Source: Podospora pseudoanserina
Taxonomy: Eukaryota; Ascomycota; Sordariomycetes; Sordariales; Podosporaceae
DNA length: 64,000 nt
Assembly (NCBI RefSeq): GCF_035222485.1
Contig: NC_085921.1
Span: 2,852,001 to 2,916,000 of the forward strand
Direction of reading: 5' to 3'
The position numbers and the translations under genes were made by a program. Of this stretch, positions 33,014 to 43,834 are shown in pieces. The notes beneath the pieces were generated by a model. That model was not told the DNA's origin, ran no database searches, and saw only the letters and a program-made list of their open reading frames with translations. Each line of letters starts with the position of its first letter. Positions within the stretch are counted from its first letter, which is position 1.

Positions 33014-34640
33014 ATGATGGAGCTCGTCACACAGTACATCCTTGCTGTAAGTCACGCTTTGTGAAAGATGAAGAGCCAAACAGATACTGACCAACCCACG
33101 GCTCCTTCTTCTCATCCCCATGACGATAGGATTCCATCGCCTATACTTCCACCCACTCCGGAACCACCCAGGACCACGATTGTGGGCCGTCTCACGTCTC
33201 CCCTGGCTCTACAGCACAGTCAAAGGCACCATTATCCAAGACCTCAAAGCCTTCCATGAACAATACGGCCCCGTAGTTCGAGTAGCACCCAACGAGCTAT
33301 CATACACCACCCCCGCCGCAGCAAAGCCAATCTACCAGTCCAACCCGGAATTCCCAAAGGACCCCATGCACCTCCCCCCCTTTCACAACGGAACACCAGG
33401 CATCCTCGCCGCAGACCACCAAAGCCACCGGCGCTACCGCCGCCTCCTCTCGGGAGCCTTCTCCGACCGGGGAATGCGCGCCCAGCAAAACATGATCCAG
33501 CATCATGTCGACCTGCTAGTCTCACAACTCAAACAGGCGGCGTCACAAGACAACAACAGCAACAACAATAACAACAACAACTCGGTAGACATGTGCCAAT
33601 GGTACAACTGGACAACCTTTGACATCATCGGCGACCTCGCCTTTGGCGAATCCTTTGGCTGCCTCTCCAACGCGGCCACGCACGAGTGGATCGCGTCCAT
33701 CCAGGGAAACGTCAAGGCCATCCCCGTCATCAACGCCATCCGCCGGCTGAGGCTGGACTGGATCATCCCTTTGATCGCCCCCAGGAAACTCCTCGCCATG
33801 CGGGCTCGCAACGCAAAGTTCACCGAGGACAGGGTGGACGCCCGGAGAGGGCTCGGGACAACGACGCCACGGGGTGACTTGTGGGATGGTGTGATGGAGG
33901 GCATGTCTCGGGACGAGATGATCAGCAACGCCAGCGCCATTGTCCTTGCGGGGAGCGAGACCTCGGCCACGCTGCTGAGCGGGTGCACGTGGCTGCTGCT
34001 GCGGAACCCCGAGGTGCTGGGGAGACTGACGGAGCATGTACGGGGGTCGTTTGGGGATGAGTCGGAGATTGACCTGATTAGTGTGGGGAAGCTAGATTAC
34101 ATGCTCGCTGTGCTGGATGAGGCTTTGAGGTTGTACCCGCCTGTTCCTATGCAGAGTAACCGCGTGGTGACTGGCAAAGGGGGGGTCTCGATTGCGGGTG
34201 GATGGGTTCCTGAAGGGGTAAGTTTGTTCCTGTTCCCCAAAGGAAACATGACAAAGCAACTGGTAGGCTAATTTGAAAGGACCTGAGACAAGACCTCAGT
34301 GGCACTCCAGCTCTACGCGGCATGTAGATCCAGCAGTAACTTCCACCGGCCGAATGAATTTCTCCCTGAGCGCTGGCTCGGGGGAAAGGACGGGGGTGCC
34401 TTTGCCGATGACCGGCGTGAGGTATCCCAGCCGTTCAGCATCGGTCCCCGCAACTGTATCGGCCGCCAGCTCGCCTACGCCGAGATGCGGCTCATCCTGG
34501 CCAAGATCTTGTGGCACTTTGACCTGGAGCTTGATTGCGCCAAGATGCAGGGCCGCGATTGGATGGGGGGCCAGGGGGTTTGGATCCTGTGGGATAAGCC
34601 ACCGCTCTGGGTGACGGTGCGTCCCAGGCCGCGTTCCTGA
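33014..34640 (+). CDS. stcF: cytochrome P450 StcF (AvnA/AflG, CYP60-type)
   Basis: Proposed first exon is 33014-33046 (MMELVTQYILA), then a short intron to 33083. The main exon extends to about 34217, and the last exon runs from about 34300 to 34640. The hinge is HPGPRLWAVSRLPW, the I-helix LAGSETSATL, ExxR in LDEALRLYPPVP, PERW, and heme loop FSIGPRNCIGRQ. A poly-Asn tract (NNNNNNN) sits before WYNWTTFDIIGDLAFGESF. It is similar to StcL and is assigned StcF by position near aflR. StcF hydroxylates averantin. Two junctions are uncertain. The first intron would be only 37 nt. The last donor/acceptor pair that looks best (GTAAGT at 34218, AG at 34298-34299) does not keep frame. Confidence 0.75.
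33548..33588 (+). repeat. AAC microsatellite in stcF coding sequence
   Basis: Interrupted AAC/AAT units encode an asparagine-rich loop inserted between conserved P450 helices. It is absent from the related P450 at 16880-18429. Confidence 0.8.
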
Positions 34641-35598
34641 CTTGTTTGAGCGTGCCGCGGAGGATTCAGTGTGTGAGTGGTAGTGCAGTAGTAATGCAAT
34701 AGTGCCCACTCCCCCACCTGAACCCCTATTCAGATAGCACATGGTGAATTGTGAGGGCCTTGTAGGATCGATAAGCCCATGTGTGTCAGTGCAAGGGATT
34801 CCCTGCGAGGGATTCCCTTGTCGGGGCTTGTAGCGTAATGCCTACCCTTTGCAATTTCACGTCAATCCCCATCGACCGGTTAAGGCTTGGAAACGTAGCA
34901 GTCGTGTTGCAGAGTTGTTGTCGTACATATATGAGGTATCTAACATAGTACGTGGTCCAGCTGGCTGGTTTGATGGTCCCACAAGATTACCTCGACATGA
35001 GATCTAGGTATGTCATTGCTGTCCCTCCTGTTCCAAGATGGGTATGCAGGTGAGAGGCGTTCGCAAAGTTGAGCGGCCAATGGGATGAGTGAGCCACCAT
35101 CTACTACCCACCGGTTAGGCGTCCCCGGTGAGGGCCCTGTCACCCAATCCACCCATCTTCATATCCTTCACCGCTTTTTCGTGTAAGTCGTCTGCTGCTT
35201 GTAGGAGGAGATACGCCGTGCTGTGCCGTGATGCTGCAGCCGGAAGGATTTAAGGATGGCAAAGGATAAAGTCTTGTTGTATGTAGCCCACTTACTCAGC
35301 TGAGCGTGGTACGACAGGCGCTATCGTTTCTTCAAACGCTAGCGATCCGCAGTTCGTTCAATTGGAAAATGATGTGATGATCGGCCTGGAGTTGACGTTA
35401 CAGTTATGTCATGGTGTGATACCCCACACTCTGGACCTGCTGTCAGCGAGCACAGTTTTGCCCGCTGGCATGAGGATCAGACGATACAGTAGGTTTCCAG
35501 TATGCCTCTAATGCTGCGAAGAGTTCTGATTCACCATCACCATTTTATACAATGCTATCAAAGATATAATGCATCAATATAGATTGGCCCCTGGAGAA
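34641..35598. other. stcF-aflJ convergent spacer
   Basis: 958 bp between two 3' ends. A short repeat GGGATTCCC occurs twice around 34797-34819, inside a CAAGGGA/TCCCTTG inverted pair. No open frame, RNA gene or AflR site that I can support. Confidence 0.5.
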
Positions 35599-37045
35599 TC
35601 AGCGCCTAAGATCATCATAGGACTGATATCGAATCTCCAGCGCCACAAACGGGCTGCTTGGGCATCGGATCTCATCCGTGACCACAAACCCTCCTGAGCT
35701 ATCACGGATACCGTTTAGGAGGTCCACCACCTCAACCTTTTCCGCGTGGCGGCCGTTGGAGAGCTGCAGCAGGGAAATATCCCGCAACCGTGCCGTCGCC
35801 TCAACTTCAACGTCCACCGTACCTGGAGGCGGGAGAACCAGGGCCGTCAGAATGAGTCGGGACCCTGGATTGGCCCGCAGCACATCGACGTGTGCGGTAA
35901 GCTCTGCAGTGGCGTGGATGGCGATAGTACTCCACTTGAGGGATGGGGTTGGAGACGGGAGGTGTAGAATGTAGATGGCGGCATTCCGTACCGGTTGCGA
36001 GGTCCCTAGAGACCGTTTCTGAAGGGTGACCTTGGTATTGTGATCCGAGAACCCGATTCCAGGGACCGGTGGGAGGGCGGCAGGGAGGTGGGGGAGACGG
36101 GGTAAATCAGAAGAGGAGGGTGTGGTGGTTGAAGGAGCTTCATACATTTGTACGATGAACTGGAGTGTCGGAAACAAAGCCACCAGGCCAGCCGCTGTAG
36201 CGGACGAGTGAGCGCCAACCTGCGATTGGTGGTCAGAGTTATCGTAGTTTCGCTAGTGGGAGATCTCGTGTGACCAGCTAGGTGGGTATAGGAGTGTAGC
36301 AGGGGTAAGGTAACTTACGTCCACCACCGTGGCATTTCCCAAGCTGCCCCAGTCCACCCGCATCAGCACATCGCGGGTGCCGGCTTGGTCGCCGTTTGTA
36401 ACGGATTCCAGATAAGTGCCAAACTGGCGCTGGAGTCTGGGTTGTAGCTCAAAGACACTGGCTATAGGAACGCCGGTATCAAAGGCAACTGTGTAGGCAG
36501 ACTGATCGGAGCGGTCTGAAGCTCCGTACTGCCTGGTGGCATTTGCCATCTTCAACGAGGCCGGGGCAGCGGTGCCCGAAAGAAACATGACCGCGTCGAG
36601 AAGTGCCGGCTCGGTCACAAACTGCGCCGATAAAGGGCTGTGGGCGACATGACCCTGCTGGGGCTCCTGAAGGAATCCCGAAGTGATCATCAGGCGGCTG
36701 ACTCGGAATAGCTGACCCTCTGGCACGCCACAGATATCGGCCACATCCTTGAAAGGAACAGCGTCGTCGAGCGGGATACATGCCAACACCTGGAATTCGC
36801 ACAGCCATTGGAGACAGGCAACCAGTTGAGTCTGCCAACAAGGAGAAGTCTCAGCTTTCCGAAATACCTAGGCTTCCAAGGCTCGTAACAGGAACCTGAG
36901 GAAACACGGGCATGGTAAAAAGTCGGCACGGGTGGGACTAGAGGGACAAGCGGGTAGAAAAAAGCCGAAACCGGGGAGATAGTAAAAGAACGATACGCAC
37001 GTGAAGGGCTAGGCCCCGAAGGAAATCGCTAGGTTGTCGCTGCAT
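35599..37045 (-). CDS. aflJ: pathway co-activator AflJ (AflS), O-methyltransferase-like fold
   Basis: Proposed exons are 37045-37001, 36831-36319 and 36219-35599, 392 aa if the start is the ATG at 37045. The second exon opens with QLVACLQWLCEFQVLACIPLD and carries a winged-helix-like region (FKDVADICGVPEGQLFRVSRLM). The third begins VGAHSSATAAGLVALFP, the degenerate methyltransferase core. AflJ binds AflR and enhances transcription of the structural genes in the nucleus. It is not known to methylate. It is divergent from aflR, as in Aspergillus clusters. The first intron (169 nt) is unusually long here, and the N-terminus may have a further exon. No AflR site was seen in the shared promoter. 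Confidence 0.8.
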
Positions 37046-38151
37046 CACCTGTTTCCAACAGGCTTGGTGATAGTCAGAGATAATGAGTTCCCAGACCGTG
37101 ACTGGGAAGTCTTGAGATAAGTATGGGGGCCAGTGGGGCCAAATTCTTAGGATATCAGGTGCTCGGCAAAGTGATTAGGTAGGTATTGAAGGAAGGTAGG
37201 ATTCCGCTCCGCACTGACGGCGACCTCGGGAGGCTAACAACGAGGAGAGAGAACGGTTGTTTGACAAGCCATAGACTGAACAGCCGTGGGGTCTCAAGTC
37301 GATCTGGTGAAGTCGTGTGCGGGTTAGGTAAACGTGAAACATATGGTTTCCGAAGGAAGCTGAGGATCAAGGAATGGAATTGGTGGAGGACTAATCGGAG
37401 GGTGTTTCCCCTAAGAGGAACGAGAAGGGATCTTCCGGTCGCTACTATGGGTGATATCAGTGGTCTGGACCCGACAGTCGCATGGCTGGGCTCTGTGCTC
37501 GCTGTCAACTCGGTTCATACGATTATTGTTTTTTCATGATCCTGTGCAGTTCATTTACCAAACGAAGGGGAACTTGCAGCGATGGTTCAGTGTAAAGCGG
37601 CTCGACCCAGTGGCGGTCACTAGGCCGGAACAGGAAGGTTGGTGAAAACGCAAACGGTACCTACAGGAAGTTGGGGTAGTGGGGGTTGTGATTCAAATCG
37701 AGTGCGAGACACTAAGTAATCTGTCGGACCTACTTCGCTCCGTCGAGGATTTCGACCTTCCAATCCCTCAGTTAGTCTCTGATATGAAGGGTCTCGATAC
37801 CTACCTGCTGTTAAAGCCCGTCTTACAGCCTGTGACAGCTGCTCATAGGGTATGGTGTCACATTCCGCATTATGCAAGCAGCATGTCTCATAAGCCTCCG
37901 AACATCTGCTGTGGCCTAGATGCACGGCCAAGTAGCATTGCGTCTGCAGTTGGTTTTGTGAGAGCGGGGTTATTATGTACCATAGACAGATGTGTAATGG
38001 ACTTGAAGCTCGAGCTCGCTTATCTGAGAACTACAGGTATCTCACTGGTGAAGCCGTTCTATATAGACAGACACTCTCACCTTCGTGAGTGGCATAACAA
38101 GCTCGACGTCAGGTCTGTGTAATCTTATTTTACGCACCTTTTTTCGCGGTA
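37046..38151. promoter_or_regulatory. divergent aflJ/aflR regulatory region
   Basis: 1.1 kb between the two regulator genes. No TCG-N5-CGR site on either strand by eye. Several long frames exist on both strands (for example 37186-37539 +), but none has protein-like character. It probably holds upstream inputs for pathway induction. A missed aflJ 5' exon could also lie here. Confidence 0.5.
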
Positions 38152-39591
38152 ATGCTCGACAAAACAGCTCCGAGTCCATCGTCAGCCGGCCCACCCAGCG
38201 CTCAGAATGCCCGGAAGTTGCGGGATAGCTGCACCGAGTGTGCGAGCTCCAAGGTCAAGTGCGGCAAGGAGAAACCCACATGCTCACGGTGTGTTCGTCG
38301 GGGGGCCAAGTGCACCTACATGGCGTCAAGAAGGACAGGACGAACCTCGTCCAACGCGTCCAAAATTGCTGCCGAAAACAATCCGAACGGCGCTACCATC
38401 GAAGTCAACGGCGGTACAGGCTCGGCCCGGAATGAAAGGACTGAACCATCGAGGCCAGTACTGCGCGTGGGAACGCCCTTGAATACACAGTCCACGACGA
38501 TGACAACGACGACAACAAACACCTCCGCCGCCGGGGACCAGCAGACCCGCCACAGCACCCCAGGCCCCGGGTCCGAAATGGATGCTATCGACCCCGAGCT
38601 GTGGAGTTCCATCCTGTCGCCCAGCGGCTTGATCACGTGTGACCCGGCCAGCCTCTCACCCCCCTTGACAAGCATCGGCACCGATGTCGGGAGTCTGTTC
38701 GACTTGGATTTTCATTCCCCCATGGTTATCGATTACCCGGTGGCAGACCAGGCAGGGCACGGTGAAGGCCGGCCGGTATCGGATCTAACCAGCAGGATCA
38801 ACGCCTCGGTCACCGATCGCGATGTCTTTGCCTCTCACCATCTGACGTCCGAGTTCGACTGGTCCGTGGTTCAGAAACCACAGTGTTGCTTCTCCATCGC
38901 CATCGACATCCTCAGCCGCCTGTTTCCGCCGGCACCAGCTGGGTGCAAGCATCCACCAGCGAGCCAGGTTGACACACCCAAGGCACGCACCATCGAATCG
39001 GTCATCTCGGAGAACAAGCAGACCATAGAGTCCCTCACCAGGCTCCTGGATTGTGATTGCTCGACAGACCAGTACCTCATATCGCTCATGACGCTCATTG
39101 CGCTCAAGGTCATGGGTTGGTATGCTGCTGCGGCCGACGACGCTGCCTCGGCGCACCCTGCGGCCTTTGAGTGGCCGGCCTCCCAATCTTCGTCCCGCTC
39201 CAGATCATCTGTCTCGTCGGGCTCTGTGGCTTCGGGCTCCCTCGGTGAGCAGGTGTTGCGGCTACCTACCATTGTCGGCAACTACTGCGTCGCTGGCCAG
39301 CACCAGGATCGCATGGCAGCTCAGCTCGTCCTGAGCGAGCTCCACCGAGTGCAGAAAATTGTGAACGGACTGTCATCGCGGTTAGAAAGCATCCGCCTGC
39401 GTGCAGCTCAGGACGGCGGTTCCGGGGCTAGCTCTGGGTCGAGCAGTGTGGGCGATGTAAGCGAGCAGCCACTAGGCGGTGCTCGTGCCGGGCCCCTCTC
39501 AGTTCCAACCTTCACCCAGCTTGAGGATGACCTGAGAAAGCGATTCCGGGTGTTGTCGTCGGAAACGATCAACGTCCTTCGTCGCGCCTAG
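38152..39591 (+). CDS. aflR: pathway-specific Zn2Cys6 transcription factor AflR
   Basis: Single exon, 479 aa. The zinc cluster at about residues 27-55 has the six cysteines in order C-x2-C-x6-C-x6-C-x2-C-x6-C (SCTECASSKVKCGKEKPTC, SRC, AKC), followed by the basic linker SRRTGR. Next come low-complexity Thr/Ala/Gly-rich and Ser-rich stretches and an acidic middle. The C-terminal AflR domain contains QCCFSIAIDILSRLFPP and ends LEDDLRKRFRVLSSETINVLRRA. This is the regulator of aflatoxin/sterigmatocystin genes, binding TCG-N5-CGA palindromes. Such palindromes are abundant in this window (see separate entries). It is divergent from aflJ. Confidence 0.93.
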   Translation: MLDKTAPSPSSAGPPSAQNARKLRDSCTECASSKVKCGKEKPTCSRCVRRGAKCTYMASRRTGRTSSNASKIAAENNPNGATIEVNGGTGSARNERTEPSRPVLRVGTPLNTQSTTMTTTTTNTSAAGDQQTRHSTPGPGSEMDAIDPELWSSILSPSGLITCDPASLSPPLTSIGTDVGSLFDLDFHSPMVIDYPVADQAGHGEGRPVSDLTSRINASVTDRDVFASHHLTSEFDWSVVQKPQCCFSIAIDILSRLFPPAPAGCKHPPASQVDTPKARTIESVISENKQTIESLTRLLDCDCSTDQYLISLMTLIALKVMGWYAAAADDAASAHPAAFEWPASQSSSRSRSSVSSGSVASGSLGEQVLRLPTIVGNYCVAGQHQDRMAAQLVLSELHRVQKIVNGLSSRLESIRLRAAQDGGSGASSGSSSVGDVSEQPLGGARAGPLSVPTFTQLEDDLRKRFRVLSSETINVLRRA

Positions 39592-40601
39592 AGGTTCTGT
39601 TCCCTATCGATTGCACGTGTCACGAGTAATGACTTGGCGTTGGCGTTGGCGAGTTTTCAGGGGCCTATGATGTCTTTGTTCCAAACTCGCCGTTTCAGTG
39701 TTGTTCTCTGATAAGATATAATAAATAGCAGCATCAGAAATCATCGTTATTGTCTCATCGATGACTTTTGGGTGCGAGTCCTCAAGTCGTGCGACCTCCA
39801 GAGGTCCCATGCCAAGCCTAACCTGTTAGCCCCCGAACTGTTTTTCCATTCGGTCCAGTATTGTGGAGCCAAAGCATTGGTTCTAGGGCCCCTGACGGAT
39901 TTACTGTAGCGGGGCCCGATTTGGCTGTCAAGTCTAGAACTCAAGCTGGCTCATTGCCCATCATGCAGTGAGCAAAAAGATAAGAGTCCAATGCAGGTGC
40001 TGCACACCCCTCATCAATCAAAACTCTCAAATCTTGGGTGAGGGATCCCCTGAACCATGGCACGATCTCTTGGCAATTGTTTGTGACCGCGGTTCCTTGG
40101 GACCCCCGCAACGCTAAACCAAGCAGGAATTGGGGTCGATTTCTGTGGGCTTGTAACGATGCGCTAGTAGGCGCTAAATCTTATTTGTACGACACTCATG
40201 ATCATGATCAGTCACTTCAGTCCATCTCAAATTGTCACAGACCGGTGTGGCAAAGCAGCCAGTGTCAGTGTCCCTGCATTTGCGATCCTGTCTCATACCC
40301 AGGAACCCAGGATTCAGGAGCAGGATATTATTTGTAGCACACTCACCCATTGTATGCTACCCTCTTCGCGCAGGCTGACCACCCACCAGGGCCACCACCA
40401 CCAGCTCGTATGCATTGTACTCATGCTGGCAGGGTGTGGCCGCATCCGCGTACTCGCTTCCATATTTCTCACAATTGGCCCGCTCTAGGCGTGCTATCAC
40501 GACCGTTGCTTACGTGGTGTGTTACTATCTTCAGCCTCGTTCTGCTTTCGCTCTCTCATGCATGTGTGAGACATTGGAGACCCTGCAGCATGCTAACCCC
40601 T
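39592..40601. other. aflR-stcE convergent spacer
   Basis: About 1 kb between the aflR stop and the stcE stop. I see no supported gene, tRNA or repeat. Open frames here are short and lack coding character. Confidence 0.45.
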
Positions 40602-41592
40602 CTACCAAGCCAACTTTGATCCATCCTCATGCAGCACAAACTGGCCAGACGTCTTCTCCTTGGTCGCTTCGTCAATCTGTCGCGCAAGAGAGGCCCGGCA
40701 CGTCAGCAAGTGTTTTCCCTTTGCCCACCAAACAAAGAAAATAGCTACATACCCGCGCGCAAATTCCCGTTATGCTCTCCTCGATCGTGGTCGGCGCTTT
40801 GCTTCGGCCCATGAGACGCGCCCCCTGATCTCCCATGTCGGTTTGAACATGGCTACCCAAACCGATCAGTTCAGCCTTGGGAAAAGTTAAACGCCATCAT
40901 GAAAAAATATCTTACCCGGGATCCACAATAAAAGCCACCAGCCACTTATTCTCAAAGTGAAACTTTCTCACCAACCAGTTCGCCGCCAGCTTGGACACGC
41001 AGTACGCACTCAGCGGGACGCGCGCGTACTCTTCCATCCCCGTGATGGTGCTCAGCGGTGCCCCGACGAGCACAAACTTTGCGTTTCCCGCCTTTGCCGC
41101 CTGGAGCAGGAGGCGCGTGGCCTGGAACAGGAGCAGCACCGAGTACGTGTTGACCATCATGTGATTTTGCAGGTGCTCGAGCTGCATCGTCGAGGCGGGG
41201 CCGTAGTTTGTCGCAATGGCGGCGTTGGCGATGACCACGTCCAGGTGGGTGATGCTGTGATTGGTCTGGAGCTGCGAGGCGGCGGCCGAGGCGTCGCTTT
41301 CCGAGGCGCAGTCCAGCTTGACGACTACGAGGGACGAGGTGTCTGCCTTTGGGAGAGACTCCAGGGCGGCTGACTGAGTCGCGACATCACGCACGCAGGC
41401 AATGACGATGCTGTCGGGGCGGAGGAGGTAGGCGGCTACGAGGCCTTTGCCGATGCCTGTGGTTGTGTTATCATTAGAGATGCAAAATGGAACAGAATGG
41501 GAAGCAGCACTACCTCTGCTGGCGCCAGTTATCAGATAGGTCTGTTTGTAGTTTCCTTTGCCGTTGATGCCGTTCATGATGGCGGCCATCAT
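40602..41592 (-). CDS. stcE: norsolorinic acid ketoreductase StcE (Nor-1/AflD), SDR family
   Basis: Exons are 41592-41514, 41456-40916, 40852-40753 and 40676-40602, 264 aa in frame. A start at 41577 is also possible. Motifs are ITGASRGIGKG at the N-terminus, VVIANAAIATNYGPAS, the serine in GAPLSTITGM, catalytic YCVSKLAAN, and VDPGHVQTDMGDQGARLMGR across the second splice. This combination is diagnostic of Nor-1-type reductases, which convert norsolorinic acid to averantin with NADPH. A perfect AflR palindrome lies 115 bp upstream. The left-edge SDR (1584-2413) is a diverged relative. Confidence 0.95.
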
Positions 41593-41899
41593 GTTTTGTC
41601 TGCCCTCCTTGGCAAGTCTACGTTCAAGTCTGACCCGAGTATCCAAGTGCTTGGGAGGTTTTTGTACAGCCAACGCGGGTGATAGTTCATTCCCGAATCC
41701 ACAGCATCGGCATCCGACCAAGCTTCCCCCGGACTACATCCGGCAACTGGCATCTGTCATCGCAACGTGCGGGGCCATGCATTTTTGAGAAACAGGACGT
41801 TTCATTTTGTTGCGTATGCCAAAGAACGACAAAAGGTGAATATCTGATTACATGTTCTTTCATATCATTGATGTCCTGCTCTCAAAAGGCACCGACGGC
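41593..41899. promoter_or_regulatory. stcE upstream region
   Basis: 307 bp upstream of stcE and downstream of the DUF4267 gene. It contains one perfect AflR palindrome. Confidence 0.6.
41707..41717 (+). promoter_or_regulatory. perfect AflR palindrome TCGGCATCCGA
   Basis: TCGG-N3-CCGA, 115 bp upstream of the farthest stcE ATG. Confidence 0.75.
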
Positions 41900-42319
41900 T
41901 TAGTTCCGCTTCGGCGCGGGGGCACCGTCCAAAATACCCAGTAGTACGGCACCAACGGCGGTGATCATGGGCGCATACCCCCAGTGGTTCCACTCTCCCT
42001 GCCCATGACTCCAGCACACAATGCCGTCAACCACGGCAACACCACTAGCGGCAACGAGGGTCCAGCCAAGCGACTTCTTTGTGCCGAAGAGGGCAGCAGC
42101 GTAGATAGCCACTCCCATAAAAATGTCGCGCGCACCATACACGGCCATCAAGCTGTCCACCATCTTGGCATCGGCAGCGGACGCCGGGGGAGCGAACTCG
42201 AAGAAGGTGAGGGCATGTTGCGGGCGGAGGATAGCGTTGATGCCAAAGCCGGTGAAGATGGTGGCAAAAGCGTGGGCAGCATACTGCAGAGCGGAAAGCT
42301 GAGAAGGGGCCATTGTCAA
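41900..42319 (-). CDS. small four-helix membrane protein, DUF4267-type
   Basis: Single exon of 139 aa (second ATG at 42313 also possible). Hydropathy shows about four membrane spans: YAAHAFATIFTGFGINAI, IFMGVAIYAAALFG, LGWTLVAASGVAVVDGIV and MITAVGAVLLGILDG. The pattern LMAVYGARDIFMG...WSHGQGEWNHWGYAP resembles DUF4267 proteins of fungi. No enzymatic motif is apparent. It sits between stcE and stcC, the position of stcD if letters follow map order. It could be an endoplasmic-reticulum or vesicle membrane component, or a membrane oxygenase. A relaxed AflR site at 42814 is about 495 bp upstream. Confidence 0.75.
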   Translation of the reverse strand: MTMAPSQLSALQYAAHAFATIFTGFGINAILRPQHALTFFEFAPPASAADAKMVDSLMAVYGARDIFMGVAIYAAALFGTKKSLGWTLVAASGVAVVDGIVCWSHGQGEWNHWGYAPMITAVGAVLLGILDGAPAPKRN

Positions 42320-42813
42320 TTGTTCGTCTTGTGATTTGACTGCGATTGCGGGTCAGCAAATGCCTGTCAATGACATTTTTAACTTCTCTGCCCAAGTTAC
42401 GTACGTGTGATGGTGTGACTCTTGCGATCACTCGGGCTGCTGTGCTCAGTGCGAGATGGAAGGAAGGTTTTGGAGAAGAAAAGGAAGAAGCGGGGAGACA
42501 GTTGGAGAGTGCTACAGCTGAAAGTTTGGAGGCAGCAACAAAGCTCTAATGCCGTTTTGGGAAGGCATTCAAACTCACTTCCCGTCCTTAGCGGCAAGGT
42601 GCAGCGTCTGCCTGCCAGTGTAACCACCCTCTTACAGCAGGCTCTTTGTCTGGTGGTGAGCATTTCGGCCCCTAACCCTTGGGCATCCGGGCACCATCGG
42701 TGATTCCCGCACCATGCTACCCTTCCTGCGCCCGCCTCTGCACTCACGTGCTGGGTCTTAACAACACTCATCGGTCAGCGAAAAATTCCAACCCCGAGCT
42801 CCCTCACTGGTAC

Positions 42814-42824
42814 TCGGTGACCGG
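42814..42824 (+). promoter_or_regulatory. relaxed AflR site TCGGTGACCGG
   Basis: TCG-N5-CGG, 495 bp upstream of the DUF4267 gene and about 1 kb from stcC. Identical to the stcW-side site at 6440. Confidence 0.45.
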
Positions 42825-43167
42825 TCATGTTTCTGTGCCACACAGCCTCTCAGAGCGTAGCGCTTTGGCGAACGCCTGAGCTGGCACACAGCTACACCCA
42901 CAGCTGTCACTGTCATCTATTTTGGGACAAAGGCTGCTTGTCTAGGAAGCCACCTACCTGTCAAACACCTGCTGGGCGTATAACCAGCCACCGGCGCTAA
43001 TTGCCTACCTGCTGCTGCGTAGTGTCTGACTGCGGACAGCACACATAATGAGTAATTCAGCACCGTCCAAGGTGGTACCATGTCTCAATACTTCTCTCTC
43101 CATGACAGCCAAAGATACGACATTCTGAACCGCCATCAGGCGTTTCCTGCCATATCAGGAAACCATA

Positions 43168-43178
43168 TCGTGACACGG
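43168..43178 (+). promoter_or_regulatory. relaxed AflR site TCGTGACACGG
   Basis: TCG-N5-CGG, about 660 bp upstream of the stcC start. Weak support because of distance. Confidence 0.35.
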
Positions 43179-43567
43179 ATAAACCTTTGTATCCGGATGG
43201 GGATATTTCATAGACACAGACGGCCAGATCTCGCATGACGCAAAGTAAGACGGGAGATTACCACTTGTGCATATACCACGCAGCTGAGGACCCGAGGCAA
43301 CGGTAGGGAGCCTTCTATCAGGCTTCCTCTGTCAGGGGCACCCTCCTTCGCTCAGGGGCAAACCAATCAACAGAGCAGCAATCCTTCAGCCTCCACGTGG
43401 TGTAATATCGCTTGCTGTGTTCATGAGGCGCTGCATGACGGCCCCCATCCATCCAAGACCATACTCGGTTGCCCCGAGCATAAGCCTGCCATGAGGCGCG
43501 GCCGAACTAACAGGTGATGGCGTCGTCCTCGAGGCGAAGAGGGAACATTCCAGCAATGGGAGCAGGC

Positions 43568-43608
43568 CTGGATCACGATGGCTTGGATGGATCACGATGG
43601 CTTGGACT
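43568..43608. repeat. 18-bp perfect tandem duplication
   Basis: GGATCACGATGGCTTGGAT occurs twice in direct succession, the second copy slightly extended. A recent slippage or duplication event. Confidence 0.8.
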
Positions 43609-43687
43609 TGAGGCAAAGACTCAACTGGGGAAGGGGATGAGACGGACTCGAGTACTTAAAGGTGCCTGGAGCTCAAGCGATTCTCCC

Positions 43688-43735
43688 CATCATCATCACC
43701 ACCACCATCACCATCACCATCACCATCACCAACAG
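43688..43735. repeat. CAT/CAC trinucleotide repeat upstream of stcC
   Basis: About 14 consecutive CAY triplets (CATCAT, CACCAC, then alternating CATCAC) end about 100 bp before the stcC ATG, within its likely promoter or leader. Confidence 0.85.
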
Positions 43736-43834
43736 CTTTAGGTTTTTACACTGGCAAGATCCGCCACTTCCTGTATGCTTAAGCCGAACGTTTGTTTCCC
43801 AGATACCTAGCTAGTGGTCCTGCCCCTATTCAAA

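Larger units (their letters stand above)
42320..43834. other. 1.5-kb gene-free region upstream of stcC
   Basis: No supported gene. It contains relaxed AflR sites at 42814-42824 and 43168-43178, an 18-bp tandem duplication near 43570-43606 and a CAT/CAC repeat near 43688-43733. It is long for this compact cluster, so a lost or decayed gene here is possible. I see no residual coding motif. Confidence 0.5.

Noticed and set aside
34790-34830. GGGATTCCC double repeat with inverted flanks as a possible terminator or element end
   Set aside because: Too short, with no target-site duplication and no matching partner elsewhere in the window.
37070-37200. Open Trp-rich stretch just upstream of the proposed aflJ start that could extend the protein N-terminally
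   Set aside because: In frame and stop-free, but without resemblance to the conserved part. I kept the ATG at 37045 and flagged the N-terminus as uncertain.
37186-37539. Open frame in the aflJ/aflR intergenic region
   Set aside because: Arg/Gly-rich without motifs, and overlapped by an equally long frame on the other strand. Neither looks like protein.
39592-40601. Search for tRNA or other RNA genes in the larger spacers
   Set aside because: No cloverleaf-like arrangement or internal promoter boxes could be recognised by eye in this or other spacers.
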